This document shows, piece by piece, positions 55,867-64,000 of a DNA stretch of 64,000 bases. The notes under the pieces were generated by a model. It saw nothing but the letters and a program-made list of their open reading frames with translations, was not told where the DNA came from and did no database searches. Made by a program: the position numbers and the translations under genes. This DNA is from Gammaproteobacteria bacterium (GTDB lineage: Bacteria; Pseudomonadota; Gammaproteobacteria; JAIEPX01). Positions within the stretch are counted from its first letter, which is position 1. Each line of letters opens with the position of its first letter. The stretch spans positions 152,541 to 216,540 of the forward strand of contig JAIEPX010000002.1 of the NCBI GenBank assembly GCA_019748175.1, written 5' to 3'.

Positions 55867-55884
55867 ACATTTTTGGAGTGCGCC

Positions 55885-56280
55885 ATGCATAGACTAAAAG
55901 CCAATATTCAAAAGGAACGCCACAGCTTGTCAGCGCCTGCATTGCGTACTTTTTTTAGGATTGCTGAGGCCTGGGGATTAACAACTGCGCAACAAATGAA
56001 CTTGCTGGGACTTAGCTCACGATCTACATTTTTTAAGTGGAAAAAAGATCAAGACGGTTTAGTCCAGAAAGACACTTTGGAACGTCTCTCATACATTTTT
56101 GGGATTTACAAAGCGCTGCAAATTTTATTACCTAACCCTGCAGCAGCTGATTCGTGGATAAAAAAACCAAACGCTGCGCCACTCTTTCAAAATCAATCAG
56201 CGCTGGATCGCATGTTATCAGGTCATGTGAGTGATCTTTATCTTGTAAGACAATATCTCGATGCACAACGTGGGGGTTAA
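55885..56280 (+). CDS. Xre/MbcA/ParS-type antitoxin
   Basis: 131 residues from the ATG at 55885 behind TTGGAG. A HTH of the RES-partner type (LTTAQQMNLLGLSSRSTFFKW) is followed by a C-terminal toxin-binding part (WIKKPNAAPLFQNQSALDRM, LYLVRQYLDAQRGG), as in DUF2384 antitoxins. It neutralises the RES toxin encoded two bases downstream and likely represses the operon via the inverted repeat over the -10. Confidence 0.85.
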   Translation: MHRLKANIQKERHSLSAPALRTFFRIAEAWGLTTAQQMNLLGLSSRSTFFKWKKDQDGLVQKDTLERLSYIFGIYKALQILLPNPAAADSWIKKPNAAPLFQNQSALDRMLSGHVSDLYLVRQYLDAQRGG

Positions 56281-56282
56281 AA

Positions 56283-56981
56283 TTGAGCATTCAGAAAATC
56301 AAATTGACACACATTCAATGGGAACCCATTTGGCGGATTATTCCTAGCGTTTATCCAACCATTGATTTATTTGAACGTGTTGCAGATCCAGAAGATTATG
56401 AGGCAATTTATGAAATTGAAAATAAGACAAACGATCGACTACGTGACAATAATGGTGATATTAAATTAGTCTCCCCTGAACAAAAAGTCACAGGTCCTGG
56501 TAGTTCATACATCATGGCAGCTTTTACTCATCTTAAACCTGAAGGCAGTCGTTTTAGTGATGGATCGTATGGGGTTTTTTATGGCGCCAATGAATATTCA
56601 ACTGCTATCGCTGAATCGAAATACCACAGAGCAAAATTTCTGAGCGATACTCAACAGGATCCCATTGAGCTTCATATGCGAGTCTTGAAAGCGAAACTTA
56701 ATGCATACTTACATGATATCAGAGGTCAGCAAAAAAAATATGTTGGCGTCTATGATCTAAATGATTACTCTCAATCAAAACATTTTGCAGGCCAATTACG
56801 AAGCAAAGGCGCTTCTGGTATAACTTACAGCAGCACAAGATGCGAAAATCACGGTGAATGCGCAGCAATATTTCATACGAACACTTTATCGAATTGCCGA
56901 GAAGATCATCACCTCTTTTATTCTTGGAATGGCAAAGAGATCGTAGATGTATATAAGAAAATATCTATTGAGGATAAATAG
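56283..56981 (+). CDS. RES-domain toxin
   Basis: 232 residues with a TTG start two bases after the antitoxin stop. The RES fold is visible: WRIIPSVYPTIDLFERV near the start, GVFYGANEYSTAIAESKYH in the middle (Arg/Glu/Ser-type residues), and SKGASGITYSSTRCENHGEC near the end. RES toxins such as MbcT deplete NAD+ by ADP-ribosyl-type chemistry. A complete type II module with its antitoxin. Confidence 0.87.
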   Translation: MSIQKIKLTHIQWEPIWRIIPSVYPTIDLFERVADPEDYEAIYEIENKTNDRLRDNNGDIKLVSPEQKVTGPGSSYIMAAFTHLKPEGSRFSDGSYGVFYGANEYSTAIAESKYHRAKFLSDTQQDPIELHMRVLKAKLNAYLHDIRGQQKKYVGVYDLNDYSQSKHFAGQLRSKGASGITYSSTRCENHGECAAIFHTNTLSNCREDHHLFYSWNGKEIVDVYKKISIEDK

Positions 56982-57162
56982 GGGCAGGTCTAACTAGTTT
57001 TACTCGATATCAATCAGTCTCCAATACCATGAGACCACCAAAAAGAGCTATTTTCAATGTTAGAGCTGGCTTCCTCTCACTCTTAGAAAACTTTGCTATA
57101 ATGTTTTAGTACATGTTGACTATTTATAAGATGACTTTTTTCTCTTTAAAGGAGGGTTTATC

Positions 57163-57360
57163 ATGATTAGGAAGCGGTATGTCGTTTATCACATTGAATG
57201 GTTACGTCTAGGATTTTATGAAAGATACAAGGAAGAGTTTGATGATAAAGAAAATGCAATGAATTACATTGAGAACAATAATCCAATGGGTCAATTTGTT
57301 CTTGTAGATTTCGGAGAGTCCAGTAACGAGACGGGGAAAGCAATTTATATCACACCCTAA
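57163..57360 (+). CDS. small hypothetical protein
   Basis: 65 residues with a strong AAAGGAGGG site before the ATG. The sequence is charged and compact (YVVYHIEWLRLGFYERYKEEF, ENAMNYIENNNPMGQFVLVDF). No family was recognised. It stands alone between REP-like fragments. Confidence 0.6.
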   Translation: MIRKRYVVYHIEWLRLGFYERYKEEFDDKENAMNYIENNNPMGQFVLVDFGESSNETGKAIYITP

Positions 57361-57523
57361 AGAGTTAGTTTCAATGTTAGATCCGCCCTCATTTTGACCC
57401 AATGAACGTGAACACTGATTGAAAGGAGAGTAAGTGATGATCTCTGAAGAATATTAGAAAGTGCTATATCACCAATTTAACTTCAATTATTTGTAACGCA
57501 ATAGTTCACACAGAGAAAAGAAA

Positions 57524-57582
57524 GGGGGCATATCTAAGTTTGATGTATTCTCACAGAATCCATCAAACTTAGATATGACCCC
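57524..57582. repeat. 59-bp palindromic element
   Basis: GGGGGCATATCTAAGTTTGA begins a 22-base arm (57524-57545) that pairs with 57561-57582 (ending GATATGACCCC) with one mismatch around a 15-base loop. Its ends resemble the GGGGTCAGGTCT-type palindrome at 37327. It may also act as a terminator for the 65-aa gene. It lies in the gene-free interval 57361-57668. Confidence 0.65.
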
Positions 57583-57668
57583 TGGTTTTCTCAGGTGTCG
57601 GGTCTGTCGTTGGCTATAGAGCAAATTAGGCAACTAGCCAACGGTAGACTCAACATCTCGATCTTTTT

Positions 57669-57962
57669 TCATAATTGACATTTAGGCAACTGTAAAAGAT
57701 TGTTAACAAGTATGCCATCAGCTTCTGTTCTGAGATACTCATTACCATTTTCGCTTTTTTGGATAAAAACATTAACATAGTGATCTTTTATTTTTACATG
57801 AAATGATAATCTTCCAGTTTTTATTCCATCAATAGCTTGCTGTATTGTAATTACTCGCTTTACACCGCCCATATCTACATAACCAATATTTAATATATGT
57901 TCATGGGGATAAGTATGGTGGGGGATTTTATCAACGCATACAATTTCACACCTTGAATTCAT
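57669..57962 (-). CDS. small hypothetical protein
   Basis: 97 residues; GAGGAGAGTAAGG lies before the ATG. The visible fold looks like a small beta-rich domain (CEIVCVDKIPHHTYPHEHIL, VITIQQAIDGIKTG, YVNVFIQKSENGNEYLRTEA). It resembles DUF3892-like proteins by memory only. No partner gene is adjacent. Confidence 0.65.
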   Translation of the reverse strand: MNSRCEIVCVDKIPHHTYPHEHILNIGYVDMGGVKRVITIQQAIDGIKTGRLSFHVKIKDHYVNVFIQKSENGNEYLRTEADGILVNNLLQLPKCQL

Positions 57963-58122
57963 TCCTTACTCTCCTCGTTATGTGAATCCGGTAATCAAAT
58001 TACGACATTCAGTACCATATGCCCTACCTGCTCAATTTTATGAATTCTTAAGCTGATAAGGATAATCTTTACTCAGTCACATTAAGTTTAGTATAGTCTC
58101 TGTATAATACAATGTGAGAATG

Positions 58123-58327
58123 GCGTCGCGTCTTTAGTTGTGATAGGTTTTGCATTTTTGATGAATTTAGTTCGTAAAAGAATCATGCTTTTCATATTAT
58201 CAGAATGAAAGTTATGTTTTGTAATAGTCAAAATCTTATCAAGATATTATTCTTTAAATGATATTATATATTTTCGTGTAATTTTTAGACTGATTTTTAA
58301 AACCTATCACAACTCAAGACGCGACGC
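58123..58327. mobile_element. MITE-like element, copy 2
   Basis: 205 bases with 29-bp terminal inverted repeats (left GCGTCGCGTCTTTAGTTG..., right ...CAACTCAAGACGCGACGC, one mismatch). It codes for nothing. It is similar to copy 1 along its whole length, with an AT-rich middle that varies more. It fills most of 57963-58339. Confidence 0.8.
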
Positions 58328-58339
58328 TTTAGATTTAGA

Positions 58340-58789
58340 TTAAATGTTCTTAAAGAGCAATATTAAAAAAAATACGGATGCTAATGCTAATAATATGAGT
58401 TTTGTGTTGAATAAGAAATTCGTTGGATCGTTCATCCCTTCACGTTCAATAAGTTGTGATTTCTTCGTAACTTTGTTGTTGTCTATTTGATGATCATAAT
58501 CTTTTGCTAAATCTCGATATGCATTACTCTGGTAAAAGTACTGAGCGGCATCAAAGATAAAAAAGAGCAGTAAAAGAAGTAATATAGTGACTACGTAACA
58601 AGAGTAGTACGTGTAACAAGGATTTGATTTTCCAAATATAGATATGCTCCCGAGGCCTAGGGCTAATTGCCTGCAGGTACTAGAAAGTATTGTGGTATCG
58701 CGTCGAAAAATCATCCAGTAATTGTCTTTTACGTATTGGTATAAGTCTTCTTTCAATTTGTCTTTGTTGTCCTTATCTTTATTGCTCAT
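58340..58789 (-). CDS. two-TM membrane protein (paralogue of 62995-63432)
   Basis: 149 residues from the ATG at 58789, which follows AAAGGAGAG. A conserved N-terminal block (YWMIFRRDTTILSSTCRQLA) is followed by a hydrophobic region (LGLGSISIFG and TILLLLLLFFIFDAAQYF), a charged helix and a C-terminal membrane helix (LILLALASVFFLILLF). The same plan and block occur in the protein at 62995-63432. No known family was recognised. A small basic protein is encoded 17 bases upstream on the same strand. Confidence 0.75.
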   Translation of the reverse strand: MSNKDKDNKDKLKEDLYQYVKDNYWMIFRRDTTILSSTCRQLALGLGSISIFGKSNPCYTYYSCYVVTILLLLLLFFIFDAAQYFYQSNAYRDLAKDYDHQIDNNKVTKKSQLIEREGMNDPTNFLFNTKLILLALASVFFLILLFKNI

Positions 58790-58806
58790 TGTATACGCTC
58801 TCCTTT

Positions 58807-58962
58807 TCATTGGGCTTTGAATGCTTGGCCACCACCGCCGCCAGGTTTCTTAGCCGGTTTTTTACGTACCGGATTGCCGCCTCTGGGCGGTTTTCTAGAT
58901 GTTTTGCCTTTTTTAGAACTTTTTGCGGTGCCGCTTTTAGGTCCCTTCTTTCCTGACGCCAT
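58807..58962 (-). CDS. small basic Lys/Gly-rich protein
   Basis: 51 residues beginning MASGKKGPKSGTAKSSKKGK and ending PGGGGGQAFKAQ: lysine-, glycine- and proline-rich, low complexity and probably disordered. It is too short for usual cut-offs, but the frame is clean, G+C-richer than its surroundings, and lies 17 bases before the two-TM gene with a ribosome site between. The AGGAAGACACT before the ATG is a fair ribosome site. It may bind nucleic acid or act as a partner of the membrane protein. The longer open frame 58779-59048 on the same strand is out of phase and less credible. Confidence 0.6.
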   Translation of the reverse strand: MASGKKGPKSGTAKSSKKGKTSRKPPRGGNPVRKKPAKKPGGGGGQAFKAQ

Positions 58963-59224
58963 AGTGTCTTCCTTGAAAATATGAGATTGATATGAATTAC
59001 GATTATATCTGGTGCTAAAAGCACATGCAATGATTGTCTAATTAACATATTAGATAGTTTAGAAATAAAGTAAATCGTCGTTTTGGAGGCGTGAGAGCTT
59101 TCGTCATTTTTGATAATTAATAGAAATTATGTTTGTAAGCACATAAAATTATATTATGCTTGTATCGATATAAATCGAATTTATGTCTTTACTGATATTA
59201 AGTCTATATATAAGGATCACTTCT

Positions 59225-59473
59225 ATGGAACAGCTGGTAACAACTTCAGAGGCGCTTGGCCATGCTTTGAAACGAGCTCGTAGGCTAAGAGGTCTAAATC
59301 AAACAGACGCAGGGCAGCCTTTCAACCTCTCTCAAAGAACTGTATCGACGCTTGAGCAGGGGGCGCCAGGGACACGGCTCGAGACGTTATTCAGGATGCT
59401 TGCTGCTCTAGATCTCGAAATAGTGGTTTGCACAAAACCCCCGCGTGACAATCTCAGTAATGAGAATTGGTGA
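59225..59473 (+). CDS. HipB-like Xre regulator (orphan)
   Basis: 82 residues from the ATG at 59225. A Xre-type HTH (ALKRARRLRGLNQTDAGQPFNLSQRTVS) and the ALDLEIVV ending match HipB antitoxins. No HipA kinase follows; only a 29-codon frame starts inside its end before the ABC operon. It is therefore an orphan antitoxin or a stand-alone repressor. Confidence 0.75.
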   Translation: MEQLVTTSEALGHALKRARRLRGLNQTDAGQPFNLSQRTVSTLEQGAPGTRLETLFRMLAALDLEIVVCTKPPRDNLSNENW

Positions 59474-59549
59474 TAAGAAGATCAATAAAACTCATTGCGT
59501 ACTGATTAAAGATGGTGTTAGAGTAAAAGTGAAAGGTGAGTTTGACTAA
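59460..59549 (+). CDS. very short frame after hipB-like gene
   Basis: 29 codons, MRIGDKKINKTHCVLIKDGV and nine more, overlapping the hipB-like gene by 14 bases. The composition is protein-like, but it matches nothing that I recognise; it could be the stub of a lost partner. Weak support. Confidence 0.25.
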   Translation: MRIGDKKINKTHCVLIKDGVRVKVKGEFD

Positions 59550-59575
59550 AAATAACATGAGACAATATCGCCCGC

Positions 59576-60712
59576 TTAATCAAGAGTGCGTCTAAATCTT
59601 CTCATGCCCATTAATATAATAACTACTGTGAATAGCATGATATCGACAATTTGAGGCCAGATTAATAGGAAAGAATTTCCCTTTAAAATAATTCCACGAA
59701 CAATAATTAAATAATGTGTGAGAGGTAATGCTGAAGAAATCCATTGTATTATATAAGGCATTCCTGCAACAGGAAACATAAAGCCGGATAATAATATTGA
59801 CGGTAAAAAGAAAAAGATATTCATTTGCACAGCTTGAAGTTGATTAGTGGCAAAAGTGGATATTGTAATACCAACGGATAAATTTGCTGAAATAAAAGGG
59901 AGTGTGGCTATCAGCAATAAAGGCAAGCTGCCTTCAAAAGGAATCTTAAAAATGGTATGAGAGGCTATAATAATCAGCAGCATTTGGATATAGCCTACAA
60001 TAATATAGGGAAAAACCTTGCCGGCCATCACTTCCAATGGTGTCACGGGTGTAGAGAGTAAATTTTCATAGGTACCTTTTTCGCGTTCTAGAGTGATAGC
60101 GAGCGCAGTGATCATAACTAATGTCATTGTGAGCACCACTCCCATTAAAGCGGGAACGATATTATATTGAGTAATTGCTTCGGGATTATATTTGGCATGA
60201 ATAATGACATTCGCAGGTGCATTATTAGTCAATAAATAAGAGAGACCATGTTGTAGATCATAATTGAAAACATTTCGAGTCAAATTACTGATAGAAGTAA
60301 CTGCATTAACTGAGGCGATTGGATCAGTCGCATCAACTGTAATAAGTATTTCAGGTTGATTTCCCCTCACTAGATCTCGTGAGAAATTGGGGGGAAATTG
60401 TACGACGAAATTAACGTCTCCACGAGCTAACATTTCATCGCTCTTTTTTTCAGATGCATTATTATCAATTACATAAAAGTATTCAGAATTTTGCATCGCT
60501 GCTACAAAAGTGCGGGTGAAAGGACTAATATCTCCATTCACGACAGCAGTGGGTAAGTGTTTTGGATTTGTATTGATCGCAAAACCAAAAAGGGTTAGTT
60601 GTATAATTGGGATGCCAATCAACATTGCAAAAGTTACACGGTCTCTGCGCATTTGTGTGAACTCTTTATAGAACATCGCAACAAATCTTGGCCAGTAGAA
60701 AATATTATTCAT
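59576..60712 (-). CDS. ABC-2 type transporter permease
   Basis: 378 residues of the YhhJ/YbhR/DrrB type: a first membrane helix (TFAMLIGIPIIQLTLFGFAI), a large periplasmic domain (about 150 residues) and five helices at the end, including GTYENLLSTPVTPLEVMAGK, the usual ABC-2 coupling segment. It pairs with the ATPase two bases upstream and with a membrane fusion protein, forming a drug- or lipid-export pump. It is last in the operon. Confidence 0.9.
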   Translation of the reverse strand: MNNIFYWPRFVAMFYKEFTQMRRDRVTFAMLIGIPIIQLTLFGFAINTNPKHLPTAVVNGDISPFTRTFVAAMQNSEYFYVIDNNASEKKSDEMLARGDVNFVVQFPPNFSRDLVRGNQPEILITVDATDPIASVNAVTSISNLTRNVFNYDLQHGLSYLLTNNAPANVIIHAKYNPEAITQYNIVPALMGVVLTMTLVMITALAITLEREKGTYENLLSTPVTPLEVMAGKVFPYIIVGYIQMLLIIIASHTIFKIPFEGSLPLLLIATLPFISANLSVGITISTFATNQLQAVQMNIFFFLPSILLSGFMFPVAGMPYIIQWISSALPLTHYLIIVRGIILKGNSFLLIWPQIVDIMLFTVVIILMGMRRFRRTLD

Positions 60713-60714
60713 CT

Positions 60715-61635
60715 TTAGTCCCCATAGGTTTGAGGTGTGAATTTAATGAATATATCTTCAATCGTCGGTGTAACTTGCGTCCATGTATAAGGCGGGTGAT
60801 CGTATTTTTTGAGTATATGTTTTATAGATTCGATTTTAGTCGTTCCTACATGGATTGATTGACCAAAATTTGTCACTTGATCAATAAATTCTTCTTTTCT
60901 CAGTTTATCTGCGAGCTCATCTAAGTCCGGGCCTTGTACTTGCCAGGTTTTGAGCTGGGATTCTTCAATAATTTGGTCAATTGTTCCATGAGTTAGTACT
61001 TGACCTTTTGAAATATACGCAAGACGATGGCAACGTGCGGCTTCATCCATATAATGTGTACTGACTAAGGTTGTTATACCCTTTTGAGAAAGACGGTGAA
61101 TTTCATCCCAGAATTCTCTTCTCGCTTTAGGATCAACTCCGGCAGTAGGTTCATCTAATAAAAGAAGTTTGGGTTGATGTAATACTGCTGCTGCGAGTGA
61201 AAGTCGTTGTTTCCATCCACCTGATAGAGTACCTGCTAATCGATCTTTTTGAGTATTCGGCAAGCCGAAAAATTCTAGCGCTTCTTGAATTTTTTTTTCA
61301 CGATCACCTAAGTTGTACATGCGAGCAATAAATTCGAAATTTTCATAAATTGATAGTTCTTCGTAAAGACTGAATTTTTGTGTCATATATCCAATTTGTG
61401 ATTTAATTTCTCTGGCTTGAGTAATGATATCGTAACCAAGACAGGTTCCTGATCCACTGTCCGGTGTTAATAATCCACAAATCATCCTAAAAGTAGTGGT
61501 TTTTCCGCCGCCATTGGGGCCTAGAAACCCGAAAATTTCACCTTTTTTTACTTGAAGGGAGACTCCATTCACAGCATTAATGGAGCCAAAACGTTTGTGT
61601 AAATCTTTTACGTTTATTGCAAATGAAGTATTCAT
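60715..61635 (-). CDS. ABC transporter ATP-binding protein
   Basis: 306 residues with one nucleotide-binding domain: Walker A GPNGGGKTT, Q-loop QKFSLYEELS, signature LSGGWKQRLSLA, Walker B LLLLDEPTAGVD and the H-loop STHYMDEA. The C-terminal 80 residues form a regulatory-type tail. It powers the ABC-2 permease. It overlaps the fusion-protein gene by four bases (ATGA), so the operon is tightly coupled. Confidence 0.93.
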   Translation of the reverse strand: MNTSFAINVKDLHKRFGSINAVNGVSLQVKKGEIFGFLGPNGGGKTTTFRMICGLLTPDSGSGTCLGYDIITQAREIKSQIGYMTQKFSLYEELSIYENFEFIARMYNLGDREKKIQEALEFFGLPNTQKDRLAGTLSGGWKQRLSLAAAVLHQPKLLLLDEPTAGVDPKARREFWDEIHRLSQKGITTLVSTHYMDEAARCHRLAYISKGQVLTHGTIDQIIEESQLKTWQVQGPDLDELADKLRKEEFIDQVTNFGQSIHVGTTKIESIKHILKKYDHPPYTWTQVTPTIEDIFIKFTPQTYGD

Positions 61636-62606
61636 TTGACGGAGCTCGGCAAGAAAATATCAATCGGTTGTCCAGGATGTGGCCAAGATCTATTTTCAAA
61701 AAGAATTTTGGCTTCAACTCGATACACCAGTTTGCTGCGTGCGGAATTACTGTAAATAACGGGAGGAGTATATTCTGATTGTTGAGAAATAAATTTAATC
61801 ACGCCTTGATACGGAGTTTTACAGCTATCGCAATTGATACTAATTTTTTGATCTAAATGAATGGTTGCTAGCTGATTTTCTGGTACGAAAAATACCGCAA
61901 TAATATCGCGAGGTAAGAGTAAGGATAAGATAGGACGATTAGCGGGTATTCGTTCACCTACTTTGTAATAAGTGTCGAATACTTCCGCATCATCAACAGC
62001 ATTTACCGTCTTTTCAGTGAGTGCCCATTTGGCTTTATCATATAGGGCTTGTGTAGATGAAAGAGTTGCTTCTGCTGCTTTAATAGCATCGGTTCGTGCA
62101 GGTAATTTTGCTGTGCTTAAGTTAGCTTCCATTTGTTTTAGTTGAGCATGGGCTACGGCGAGATTTTGCACAGTCTGATCATATCGTTCACGATCAATAG
62201 CAGATTTTTCGACGAGAATTTTATAACGTTGTTGTTCTATGCTCAGATAGATTATTCTGGCCTTCACTTCTTTTATTTGAGACTCAATGGCTTCAATTTC
62301 AGGAGGACGTTTTCCGTAAAGAAGATCTTTAAGGTTTGCTTTCGCTTGGTTTATTATGGCTGTTGCTGAATTTAATTCAGCCGATTCAGGTAATGACTCG
62401 AGTGAAAATAGCAGATCGCCTTTTTTGACTTGCATTCCACGTCCGACGTTCAATTGATCTAGGCGTCCATCAGTAGGCGATGATAGGTAGGTGAGTTGCC
62501 CTTCAACATATCCATTGAGTTGGTTGTCATTCCAATTACAGCTCGAAAGAAGCACTAGGCAAACAAGCGCCCATACACATTTTGAGAAATTCCATGCTCT
62601 CATCAC
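61632..62606 (-). CDS. HlyD-family membrane fusion lipoprotein
   Basis: 324 residues. A lipoprotein-type signal (LVCLVLLSSCNWN, Cys at about 23) anchors it, then the biotinyl-lipoyl-like half (GRLDQLNVGRGMQVKKGDLLFSLE), a long coiled coil (about 75-200) and the beta-barrel (VNAVDDAEVFDTYYKVGERIP). It resembles YbhG/YhiI adaptors, which link an inner-membrane ABC pump to an outer-membrane channel. First gene of the operon. Confidence 0.9.
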   Translation of the reverse strand: MMRAWNFSKCVWALVCLVLLSSCNWNDNQLNGYVEGQLTYLSSPTDGRLDQLNVGRGMQVKKGDLLFSLESLPESAELNSATAIINQAKANLKDLLYGKRPPEIEAIESQIKEVKARIIYLSIEQQRYKILVEKSAIDRERYDQTVQNLAVAHAQLKQMEANLSTAKLPARTDAIKAAEATLSSTQALYDKAKWALTEKTVNAVDDAEVFDTYYKVGERIPANRPILSLLLPRDIIAVFFVPENQLATIHLDQKISINCDSCKTPYQGVIKFISQQSEYTPPVIYSNSARSKLVYRVEAKILFENRSWPHPGQPIDIFLPSSVK

Positions 62607-62796
62607 TTTCTCTCTCTTCCTCGAGTCTGCTTCAATAGTACTCCTACACTGAAATTATAGCGTTTTCTCAAGGAATAGCCATTGTCCTACGTGAAGAAAC
62701 ATACGCTGATCTGGAGTGTACTTACATATCGCCGTATAAATGATAGAGGCATCCTAAAACTGTTCTCCTGTGTCGAGTAGGCGAAGAATCCGGACT

Positions 62797-62879
62797 TTCT
62801 TGGAAGCAAATAAAGCGCAGCGAGGGGGAGCCGAGCGAGCCATTGCCGGAAAGACAGTCGGATTCTCACGCCGACTTTG
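62797..62879 (-). repeat. dispersed 83-bp repeat, copy b
   Basis: Inverse copy of 37241-37323: read on the minus strand it begins CAAAGTCGGCGTGAGAATCC and differs at a handful of positions. The gene-free interval 62607-62994 holds only this repeat. Confidence 0.75.
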
Positions 62880-62994
62880 CGTGTTCTATGAATTAATACG
62901 AAACATTAGTGGGAAACGTGAGAAACTAGGAATTCTGTCAGATCTAAAATTGATTTTGCACTAGATATCATGACACCCTCATTAATGGCGTATT

Positions 62995-63432
62995 TTAAAT
63001 AATAGAAATAATTAATATACTCAAGAATAGAAGTGATGCTAATACTAATAGAGCTATCTTCGTGATAAATAAAAAATTTGAAAGGCGGTTCATATTTTTT
63101 TCTTCTTCAAGTTGAGAAATATCTGTTGCTTCACCTTTTTCAATCTCTGAGTCATATCTTTGAGCAAGTGCTTTAAATCTGAGTGAAGAATTAAGATATT
63201 GCGCGCCATCCGCAATAAAAAATAATACGACGATACATATCAGAGCAGCAAACAAATAATTATGATGTCTAATAATATCTAAGTGACCAAAGATTGAAAC
63301 GCTACCAATACCCAAGGCTAGTTGTCTACAGGTGCTGGATAAAATCGCGGTATCGCGCTGGAAAATCATCCAATATCGTTTGTTTACATACTCGTGTAAA
63401 ATTTCTTTATTGCTTTTTTTTGAAGATGTCAT
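62995..63432 (-). CDS. two-TM membrane protein (paralogue of 58340-58789)
   Basis: 145 residues. It shares YWMIFQRDTAILSSTCRQLA, LGIGSVSIFG, DGAQYLN and a C-terminal hydrophobic helix with the protein at 58340-58789. No family was recognised. The start has GGGGG upstream. Here no small basic partner gene precedes it. Confidence 0.75.
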   Translation of the reverse strand: MTSSKKSNKEILHEYVNKRYWMIFQRDTAILSSTCRQLALGIGSVSIFGHLDIIRHHNYLFAALICIVVLFFIADGAQYLNSSLRFKALAQRYDSEIEKGEATDISQLEEEKNMNRLSNFLFITKIALLVLASLLFLSILIISII

Positions 63433-63479
63433 GCTAAACCCCCATTTGAATTATAGTTTACCCACGAGAGAACGGCTAG

Positions 63480-63947
63480 TTAAAAGGAAGGCTTATTGGT
63501 CATTAGATAAAAAACAATGATAAGGCTGATAAAAGCAGGCCAACCCAGCCAAAACCAACGCCGATAATACTGGTAAAATAGGGGAGGAAGCGGTGTATGA
63601 GTCTCATGTGCTTTATTGGCGAGATCTCGCATTCTGATTTGAAAGTAAACGACAGGAAACCAGCATAAGGCAGCAATAAGGTAACCGATGATTGATCCTA
63701 AAATCCAAAGAGAGCTTAAAGGGTAACCAGCTATAAATACCATCCAAAGGCCCGTTAAGGCTTGTACGAATCCTGATGACCCTGTAAAGACCCAATCAGC
63801 GGCGACGACATAGCGAGTTGTGGCTGAAATGATGGCCACATCTTTTGTTTTATGAGCTAAAAAAAGATTATAGGCTGTGCCAATGCCAGTTCCAAATAAA
63901 ATGGTTGAGCTAACAACGTGGATAAATTTAAGCCAAAGGTAAAGCAT
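63480..63947 (-). CDS. DUF2269-like integral membrane protein
   Basis: 155 residues with four membrane helices: LWLKFIHVVSSTILFGTGIGTA, then ADWVFTGSSGFVQALTGLW, IIGYLIAALCWFPVVY and WPAFISLIIVFYLM. The early His in FIHVVS and the RYVV-AADWVFT block agree with DUF2269 proteins, of unknown function. Its ATG shares one base with the stop of an upstream gene (TAATG), so it is translationally coupled. Confidence 0.8.
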   Translation of the reverse strand: MLYLWLKFIHVVSSTILFGTGIGTAYNLFLAHKTKDVAIISATTRYVVAADWVFTGSSGFVQALTGLWMVFIAGYPLSSLWILGSIIGYLIAALCWFPVVYFQIRMRDLANKAHETHTPLPPLFYQYYRRWFWLGWPAFISLIIVFYLMTNKPSF

Positions 63948-64000
63948 TATCGATCAGACTCCATAGCAAGAAACACGAGTGTAGCAATGATTAACGGAAT
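63947..64000 (-). CDS. C-terminal end of an upstream gene (partial)
   Basis: The last 17 codons of a gene entering from the right edge: IPLIIATLVFLAMESDR and a stop, overlapping the DUF2269-like start by one base. The residues are hydrophobic, so the product probably ends in a membrane helix. Identity cannot be given. Confidence 0.6.
   Translation of the reverse strand: MPLIIATLVFLAMESDR

Noticed and set aside
58779..59048. 89-codon minus-strand frame
   Set aside because: Its frame overlaps the cleaner 51-codon Lys/Gly-rich gene, runs into the promoter region, and lacks a good ribosome site.
59225..59550. Complete HipBA toxin-antitoxin system
   Set aside because: No HipA kinase follows; only a 29-codon frame is present before the ABC operon.

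Overview
The window is AT-rich gammaproteobacterial chromosome. A housekeeping block (rph, yicC, gmk, rpoZ, spoT, then murB and rlmL) and a run of metabolic genes (upp, a DMT exporter, kup, glpK) identify the class. Eukaryote-like proteins (TPR, LRR/ankyrin, NACHT/WD40, a Wip-like phosphatase) make an intracellular, Legionellales-like host-associated bacterium the best guess. That placement is inference; no rRNA is present to test it.

Layout. 1-2953: the end of a SecA-like helicase fused to a von Willebrand A domain, then a TPR protein and an unknown protein. 3038-29299: a 26-kb accessory cluster, the most remarkable part. It holds two giant paralogues, each with an A-PCP-TE nonribosomal peptide synthetase-like module fused to a NACHT NTPase, pentapeptide repeats and a beta-propeller. 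Each has its own PAS-LuxR regulator encoded upstream. Between and beside them lie a plus-strand operon (cupin, heme-oxygenase-like diiron protein, SHMT-like PLP enzyme, a four-kinase fusion), an O-methyltransferase, an LRR/ankyrin protein and unknown genes. A 14-bp palindrome (C-N-GTAATATTAC-N-G and close variants) lies upstream of five transcription units of this cluster and is the likely operator that ties them together.

29282-35544: ordinary metabolic and small genes. 35545-40322: an accessory patch with a DUF234-type ATPase behind striking inverted repeats, several palindromic repeats, and a type II restriction-modification pair. 40323-43767: a MATE exporter and a large unknown protein. 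43808-51875: core genes. 51861-59550: a patchwork of MITE-like elements, two toxin-antitoxin-like pairs, a Wip-like phosphatase, small membrane proteins and an orphan HipB-like regulator. One MITE-like element supplies the stop codon of rlmL, which lacks the RlmK half found in the E. coli fusion. 59576-62606: an ABC-2 drug-efflux-type operon. 62607-64000: a dispersed repeat, a second copy of a two-TM protein, and a DUF2269-like membrane protein.

Working model for the cluster (inference): the LuxR-type proteins bind the palindromes and co-induce the synthetases and tailoring enzymes. The A-PCP-TE module loads and releases an amino-acid-derived unit. The NACHT/propeller half would make this chemistry conditional on a sensed ligand or on oligomerisation. 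No tRNA, rRNA or CRISPR array was found.
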